From assembly GCA_034432655.1 (NCBI GenBank), contig DAOUBP010000134.1:1-43744 (forward strand): a stretch of 43,744 nucleotides of DNA, in the 5' to 3' direction. The stretch's first letter is position 1. Every line of letters starts with the position of its first letter. Of this stretch, positions 41,728 to 43,744 are shown one piece after another. The notes below the pieces were generated by a model. It did no database searches and was not told the origin of the DNA. It saw only the letters and a program-made list of their open reading frames with translations. The translations under genes and the position numbers were made by a program. The stretch comes from DAOUBP01 sp034432655. GTDB lineage: Bacteria > Chloroflexota > Anaerolineae > CG2-30-64-16.

Positions 41728-43275
41728 TCAGGCAACCGCATCGGCCCGGCTGGCGGCCGGTTTGATGCCTGCCATCAGCAAACCAAGTTGCTCGCGCTCT
41801 GCGGTCGCAGCGGGCACCGTATCCACGATCTGGCCGTGATACATGACCGCGATGCGATCAGAGAGGCTCATGATCTCATCCAGCTCGGCCGAAACCAGCA
41901 ACACGGCCACCCCCTGATCGCGCTGCTCCACGATGCGCTTGTGGATGAACTCGATGGAGCCGACATCCACCCCGCGCGTCGGCTGCGAGGCGATCAGCAG
42001 TTTGATGGGCCGCGACAGCTCGCGCGCCACCACCAGTTTTTGCTGGTTACCGCCGGAGAGGCTGCCGCCGTCGGTGTAGATGCTGGGGGTGCGGATGTCG
42101 AACTCCTGCACCAGCCGTCTCGCTGTCTCGGCAATCACAGGCTCCTGCATCACCACGCCGCGAGCAAAAGGAGGCCGATAGTAAGTGCACAGGATCAAGT
42201 TGCTGGTGATGGGATAGTTCTTGACCATGCCGTGTTCGTGGCGATCTTCAGGGATATGCGCCACACCTTGTTCGGTGATCACGCGCGGGCCGGCGTTGGT
42301 CACATCTTTGCCGTTGATGATGATATGGCCGCTCAGACAGGGGCGCAAACCGGTCAAAACTTCCACCAATTCGGTCTGGCCGTTGCCCTGCACCCCCGCG
42401 ATGCCCAGAATCTCCCCTTCGTGGACGACAAAACTGGTACCGTTGACCGCCAGATGTTCCCGGTCATCCATGGCCTTCAAATCCCGCACTTCCAGCACCG
42501 GCTTGCCTGGCCTGGCCGGCTTCTTGTCCACCCGCAAGATCACCTCACGGCCGACCATCATGGCTGCCAACGAGGCTTCCGTGGCTTCAGCCGGGGTCGT
42601 GCTGCCCACCACACGGCCGTTGCGCAGCACCGTGATGCGGTGTGCCACCGCAAAGACCTCTTTGAGTTTGTGGGTGATGAAGATGATGGATTTACCCTGC
42701 GCGGCCAGCGAGCGCATCACCTTGAAAAGCTCCTGGATCTCCTGGGGGGTCAACACCGCGGTCGGCTCGTCGAGGATGAGGATGTCGGCCTTACGGTATA
42801 AGGCCTTGACGATCTCGACCCGCTGCTGAATGCCCACCGGCAAGTCCGCCACCAGGGCGTCCGGATCCACAGCAAGGCCAAATTGCTCGCTCAGTTCGCG
42901 GATGCGTCGGCCGGCCTCACGCAGGTCCAAAATCCCCCCGCTGCGCGTGACCTCCTGGCCCAGCGTGATATTCTCGGCCACCGTCATCACGGGGATGAGC
43001 ATGAAATGCTGGTGCACCATGCCGATGCCGTGCGCAATCGCGTCCGCCGAGCTCTTGATCTCGACGCGCTGACCGTCCAGCAGGATCTCCCCCTCATCGG
43101 GCGAATAAAGCCCGTAAAGGATGTTCATCAGCGTGGTCTTGCCTGCCCCGTTCTCGCCCAGCAACGCATGGATTTCACCTTTGCGCAGCTGAAAGTCAAT
43201 CCTGTCATTGGCGAGAACGCCGGGAAATCGCTTTGTAACGCCCCGCATCTCAAGGGCCAGTGAGGTTTCAGGCAT
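41728..43275 (-). CDS. ABC ATPase with two nucleotide-binding domains, nucleoside/sugar type
   Basis: The product has 515 residues. NBD1 is canonical: Walker A LLGENGAGKTTL, signature-region VGIQQRVEI, Walker B ILILDEPTAVLTP. NBD2 has the reduced Walker A GVQGNGQTE and signature SGGNQQKLVVARELS with IASQPTRGVDVGS, the known asymmetry of RbsA/NupO-type proteins. AGGGA precedes ATG 43275. It should power uptake of nucleosides with the two permeases and the BMP lipoprotein. A purine-type phosphoribosyltransferase is also encoded in the window (9943), though not linked. Confidence 0.9.
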   Translation of the reverse strand: MPETSLALEMRGVTKRFPGVLANDRIDFQLRKGEIHALLGENGAGKTTLMNILYGLYSPDEGEILLDGQRVEIKSSADAIAHGIGMVHQHFMLIPVMTVAENITLGQEVTRSGGILDLREAGRRIRELSEQFGLAVDPDALVADLPVGIQQRVEIVKALYRKADILILDEPTAVLTPQEIQELFKVMRSLAAQGKSIIFITHKLKEVFAVAHRITVLRNGRVVGSTTPAEATEASLAAMMVGREVILRVDKKPARPGKPVLEVRDLKAMDDREHLAVNGTSFVVHEGEILGIAGVQGNGQTELVEVLTGLRPCLSGHIIINGKDVTNAGPRVITEQGVAHIPEDRHEHGMVKNYPITSNLILCTYYRPPFARGVVMQEPVIAETARRLVQEFDIRTPSIYTDGGSLSGGNQQKLVVARELSRPIKLLIASQPTRGVDVGSIEFIHKRIVEQRDQGVAVLLVSAELDEIMSLSDRIAVMYHGQIVDTVPAATAEREQLGLLMAGIKPAASRADAVA

Positions 43276-43301
43276 GGGGATCCCTCGCTCTGTAGATTGC
43301 G

Positions 43302-43339
43302 AAAAAGGGGGTAGCGCCATTCACATAGCACCACCCCCT
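43302..43339 (-). terminator. intrinsic terminator or attenuator between bmp and ATPase genes
   Basis: On the minus strand AGGGGGT (43339-43333) and ACCCCCT (43312-43306) form a stem, followed by a run of T to 43302. It lies just before the ATPase start, so part of the transcripts would end after the binding-protein gene. Confidence 0.65.
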
Positions 43340-43353
43340 CTTGCCGCTGCGAT

Positions 43354-43393
43354 TGACAGCTGCCCGTGGAGCCTGACAACCGGGCAGCTGTCA
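43354..43393. repeat. 13-bp perfect inverted repeat after the bmp stop
   Basis: TGACAGCTGCCCG (43354-43366) and CGGGCAGCTGTCA (43381-43393) with a 14-base loop, starting 10 bases after the lipoprotein stop. No T-run follows, so a 3'-end protecting hairpin is likely. Confidence 0.85.
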
Positions 43394-43403
43394 GGGGGTC
43401 AGA

Positions 43404-43744
43404 TTATCGCTTGTACGAGCCGGGGGCAGGGACCTCGGCGGGGATCACGTCGCCGCTGCCGCCGTCCACGCCGGTCTTCAGCTCGCCGCTGGCCAGCTTC
43501 TTGAAGATGTCGTCCAGCGCCGCCTTCACCTCGGCCGGGATGGCGCTCTCGGTGTCGTGGAACGGGGCCAGCCCCACACCGTTGCTGGCCGCATCGAAGA
43601 GCAACGTGCCGCCCTGCGCCTTCCCCTCCACCACATTCTTGATCGCGGTGTACACGGCCACGTCCACGCGCTTCATGGCGCTGCTCAGCAGCTTGTTCGC
43701 ACCATCAGCCGCACCGCCCTTGAAGGTGGTGAAGTACTCGTCCT
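43404..43744 (-). CDS. BMP-family substrate-binding lipoprotein, C-terminal part
   Basis: The gene runs off the window edge, so only the last 112 or so residues are seen. DEYFTTFKGG, AMKRVDVAVYTAIKNVV, FDAASNGVGLAPFHD and IPAEVKAALDDIFKKLASG match the C-terminal part of BMP/Med lipoproteins (PnrA-like), which bind purine nucleosides. It is the first visible gene of the importer operon. Two hairpins after its stop could raise its yield relative to the ATPase and permeases. Start, signal peptide and lipobox lie outside the window. Confidence 0.85.
   Translation of the reverse strand, partial: DEYFTTFKGGAADGANKLLSSAMKRVDVAVYTAIKNVVEGKAQGGTLLFDAASNGVGLAPFHDTESAIPAEVKAALDDIFKKLASGELKTGVDGGSGDVIPAEVPAPGSYKR

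Overview
The window is high-GC chromosomal DNA from a bacterium, most likely a Chloroflexota member of the Anaerolineae/Caldilineae type. That placement is inference. It rests on lipoproteins with Thr-Pro linkers after the lipobox, several large secreted proteins with BNR, SdrD-B or SH3 modules, degenerate Rhs proteins, and many short interspersed palindromic repeats. No ribosomal RNA is present to confirm it.

Region 1 (1-3720) is accessory and decayed. It holds a 24-bp tandem repeat, a PH-like membrane protein, an Rhs C-terminal fragment with a polymorphic toxin type 44-like tail coupled (ATGA overlap) to a lipoprotein gene, a VanZ-like membrane protein, a second broken Rhs fragment and a 58-bp minisatellite. 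The two Rhs remnants are interrupted by related 26-28 bp hairpins. Removing these on paper restores the Rhs reading frame.

Region 2 (3722-8150, minus) has a dihaem cytochrome c peroxidase fused to FG-GAP and UnbV domains, and an orphan family-1 solute-binding lipoprotein. An interspersed repeat separates them and supplies the latter's stop codon.

Region 3 (8360-17059, plus) is a closely spaced run: metal-dependent cyclase/formamidase, DapA-family aldolase, phosphoribosyltransferase, BNR-repeat secreted protein with a duplicated unknown C-terminal domain, membrane protein, M6-like metalloprotease, and CPBP intramembrane protease.

Region 4 (17049-27125) is housekeeping: dnaE (minus) diverges from an 80-residue unknown protein, then polA, argS and an SH3 lipoprotein on the plus strand.

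Region 5 (27207-34687, minus) has a MoxR ATPase - VWA protein - beta-CASP metallo-beta-lactamase operon, a large SdrD-B surface protein, and tRNA-Arg(CCG) with its own promoter and intrinsic terminator.

Region 6 (34866-43744, minus) is transport. A BMP lipoprotein (partial), a double-NBD ATPase and two permeases form a nucleoside-type ABC importer. An NMT1-like lipoprotein, a fused double EcfA ATPase and EcfT follow. No S component is visible.
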